A stretch of 6,823 nt of DNA from an uncultured Sphingobium sp. (GTDB lineage Bacteria > Pseudomonadota > Alphaproteobacteria > Sphingomonadales > Sphingomonadaceae), in NCBI GenBank assembly GCA_913773715.1, contig CAJYHD010000022.1:1-6823 (forward strand), in the 5' to 3' direction. The first letter of the stretch is position 1, and every line of letters begins with the position of its first letter. The notes beneath the pieces are model-generated. The model was not told where the DNA came from, searched no databases, and saw only the letters and a program-made list of their open reading frames with translations. The translations under genes were made by a program, and so were the position numbers. Below are positions 5,291-6,823 of this stretch, in pieces.

Positions 5291-5596
5291 GTTCTTACTT
5301 GTCGGAACGCGAAGGAGCCGCTGGTCGTGGCAGGCGCACGCTGAACGAGCGTCCGCTTTGCGCAGATGCCATGTCATGCGTCAGCGTTCGCGCTTGGGCG
5401 TAAGCGGAGTGTCCGCTGCCGGGTGAAAGCGGGCCATGCGTTCGAATAGGCGAGCCGCTTCGCCGGAGGCATGACGGGATTGTCCCTTATGAGTGCGGTG
5501 GCATTCACAGTTCTCATTGCAGTTGCGTGATTGGATGACGTGGTGGCGACGAGATCGGGGCAAGAAAGCGTTGTCGGCTGTTATTGTCGCGGCGGA
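5291..5596. other. Intergenic stretch without a convincing gene
   Basis: About 306 bases lie between the convergent stops of the four-cysteine protein gene and the NmrA-like gene. The only structure I can support is the TCCGCT/AGCGGA cluster at 5352-5432. A 19-codon hydrophobic frame at 5471-5530 and a 60-codon minus-strand frame at 5381-5563 lack support as genes. No clear intrinsic terminator serves either flanking gene. Confidence 0.55.
5352..5432. repeat. Cluster of TCCGCT/AGCGGA elements with a 6-3-6 palindrome
   Basis: TCCGCT occurs at 5352-5357 and 5412-5417, AGCGGA at 5403-5408, and a partial AGCGG at 5428-5432. The central pair forms the perfect palindrome AGCGGA-gtg-TCCGCT (5403-5417). 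The sequence reminds me of short dispersed intergenic repeats in sphingomonad genomes, but that is memory and unverified. It may also act as an RNA stem downstream of the exported-protein gene. Confidence 0.35.
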
Positions 5597-6439
5597 TCAG
5601 GGCTGCCCCCCGTTCAGGACAGCTCGCTGATCGATTAGGAAGCTTGCGAAATCGTTTGCTGGACGTCCGGTCATCCGTTTGACCTCATCGGTCGTCCGAT
5701 CCTCGGCGCCATGCGCAATGGCATCGTCCATGCCGCCAAGAACCGAAGCGTAATGACGTGGCATGCCGAAGCCGACGTAGCGATCCGTCAGCTCGTCCGC
5801 CGAGAGGCGGTGATGACGCACCGCACGGCCGCTCACCTCGGTGATCGCGCGCGCCACCTCGTCGTAGGTGAGTGTTCGCGGCCCGGTCAGGACGTGATCG
5901 TCGGAGGCAAGCGTCGGGTCGGTCAGCGCCCTGACTGCGACGGCGGCGATGTCCGCGGCGTCGATGAACGGCACGCGGCCGCCTTGCGTGGCGGAATAGA
6001 TGCGACCTTCACCGATGATCGATGGCAGGTGCTGGGTCGTGAAGTTCTGCATGAACCAGCTTGGGCGCAGCACCGTCCAGCGCGGCGCATAGGCACGGAG
6101 CCAGCCATGCACCGCGCCCATCATCGGCCCGCGCTCGTCCAGCGACGAGGCACTCAGCAGCACCAGTCGCCCCGGTACCCGCGCAACCGCCTGCTCCAGA
6201 AACGGGAGCATGACGGGCAGATGCTCCGCCCGATCGGTCGGCGCGACGAGATAGACCGAGCTCACCCCATCGAGCGCCGGAGCATGCGTTGTCGTATCCT
6301 CCCAATCGAAGCGCACGTGATCCGCAGCTGACGGACGGCGCGTCGCAATCCGCGCATCTGCCCGGTGGACCGCGAGCTGCTCCGCGACCGATCGACCCGT
6401 CTTGCCGGTGCCGCCGGTGACCAGCACCCGATCATGCAT
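5597..6439 (-). CDS. NmrA/EASG-type NAD(P)-binding oxidoreductase
   Basis: This 280-residue soluble protein belongs to the atypical short-chain dehydrogenase group (NmrA-like), closest in layout to the ergot alkaloid EASG/festuclavine dehydrogenase-like family. The N-terminal Rossmann motif is LVTGGTGKTG (residues 6-15), followed by ATRRP, a usual site for contact with the cofactor phosphate. Family signatures follow: FDWED (44-48), SVYLVAPT (61-68), VLRPSWFMQNF (123-133) and VPFIDAADIAAVAVRAL (156-172). The substrate cannot be told from sequence; bacterial members are usually annotated only as NAD(P)H-binding proteins. I chose ATG 6439, which has GGAAAGG 6 bases upstream and overlaps the preceding gene's stop by 8 bases. 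An in-frame ATG at 6466 would add nine residues inside the neighbour. The overlap implies co-translation with the SnoaL-like gene. Confidence 0.9.
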   Translation of the reverse strand: MHDRVLVTGGTGKTGRSVAEQLAVHRADARIATRRPSAADHVRFDWEDTTTHAPALDGVSSVYLVAPTDRAEHLPVMLPFLEQAVARVPGRLVLLSASSLDERGPMMGAVHGWLRAYAPRWTVLRPSWFMQNFTTQHLPSIIGEGRIYSATQGGRVPFIDAADIAAVAVRALTDPTLASDDHVLTGPRTLTYDEVARAITEVSGRAVRHHRLSADELTDRYVGFGMPRHYASVLGGMDDAIAHGAEDRTTDEVKRMTGRPANDFASFLIDQRAVLNGGQP

Positions 6440-6823
6440 GATCGGCCTTTCCGCCAATGAGCGCATCGACCAGCGCGGCGCCCTTCGTCGCCCGCAGCAC
6501 GGCGAGCGGGTTCCAGTAATCGCGGTAGTGGGCGATCCGCCCGCCCGACGTACGTATCACCGAAATATAGCGCTGGTCATAGGGCTCGCCGGTCGCGATG
6601 CCGCGCCCGAAGCCCTCGAACTCCAGCACGACGATATCGCGATCGGTCGACGGATGAACGACAGGCTCTCCCATGCGGTTGAAGGCGATCATCTTGCCCG
6701 CTTCCTCAAGATGGCTGGCGATGGCGGCGCGGCCCTCCAGGCGCGTCGGCAGCCCCGCCGGTGCGTAGGGAAACTCCATGACGCCGTCCTCGGCCATCAT
6801 CTCGACGAAGGTGCCGGCGTCGG
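6432..6823 (-). CDS. SnoaL/NTF2-like protein, N-terminus beyond the right edge
   Basis: The frame stays open to the window end, so the true start lies outside and at least 130 residues are encoded. Visible features are DAGTFVEMMAEDGVMEFPY, a Leu-Glu-Gly-Arg turn (RLEGRAAIASHL), VVHPSTDRDIVVLEFEG, and YISVIRTSGGRIAHYRDYWNP. These are typical of the SnoaL-like branch of the NTF2 cone fold, which covers small isomerases, hydrolases and ligand-binding proteins. The ATG at 6800 falls within the first conserved helix, so it is not the real start. The stop overlaps the NmrA-like gene by 8 bases, and such pairs are common in small redox or detoxification operons. Its exact reaction cannot be assigned. 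Confidence 0.85.
   Translation of the reverse strand, partial: DAGTFVEMMAEDGVMEFPYAPAGLPTRLEGRAAIASHLEEAGKMIAFNRMGEPVVHPSTDRDIVVLEFEGFGRGIATGEPYDQRYISVIRTSGGRIAHYRDYWNPLAVLRATKGAALVDALIGGKADHA

Noticed and set aside
5471..5530. 19-codon hydrophobic micro-frame (MTGLSLMSAVAFTVLIAVA)
   Set aside because: GGAGG lies only one base from the ATG, too close for normal initiation, and the frame is too short to judge by composition.
5381..5563. 60-codon minus-strand frame with a plausible C-terminal half (EAARLFERMARFHP)
   Set aside because: TTG start without a Shine-Dalgarno. The plausible half coincides with the palindromic repeat cluster, so the repeat explains it better.

Overview
The window reads as chromosomal DNA of a GC-rich alphaproteobacterium, most likely a sphingomonad. 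The support is indirect: a FixL/FixJ-style two-component pair, an HWE-family histidine kinase, short exported proteins with Ala-rich 'ATAQ'-type signal peptides, and high GC with GC-ending codons in the clear genes. No RNA gene, CRISPR array or intact mobile element was seen.

Layout. (1) Positions 1-434, minus strand: a decayed gene running off the left edge. Read through three frames it gives an XRE-type helix-turn-helix followed by what looks like the start of a phage-type (Dam-like) DNA N6-adenine methyltransferase. (2) Positions 435-530: a short divergent control region with two perfect palindromes. (3) Positions 531-2568, plus: a membrane PAS histidine kinase overlapped by a FixJ/NarL-type response regulator. 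(4) Positions 2539-3363, minus: an orphan HWE-family kinase whose 3' end overlaps the regulator's by 30 bp. (5) Positions 3364-3984: a 621-base gene-free stretch with several inverted repeats, including the same dyad (CGGAAG-N13-CTTCCG) twice. (6) Positions 3985-5290, plus: two consecutive exported proteins of unknown function separated by a strong intrinsic terminator. The first is Gly/Ser/Asn-rich and cysteine-free, the second has four cysteines. (7) Positions 5291-5596: about 300 bases without a convincing gene, carrying a TCCGCT/AGCGGA repeat cluster. (8) Positions 5597-6823, minus: a translationally coupled pair, a SnoaL/NTF2-like protein cut by the right edge followed by an NmrA/EASG-type NAD(P)-binding oxidoreductase.

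How the genes may work together. The kinase and regulator at 531-2568 should form a phosphorelay in which a membrane or PAS signal drives a LuxR-type DNA-binding output. The HWE kinase next door has no partner regulator in the window and may feed into this or a distant pathway. The two exported proteins look like one secretion-linked unit in which the terminator sets a high first-to-second ratio. The SnoaL/NmrA pair looks like a small redox or detoxification operon. The best leads for something new are the exported pair and the duplicated dyads upstream of the HWE kinase.
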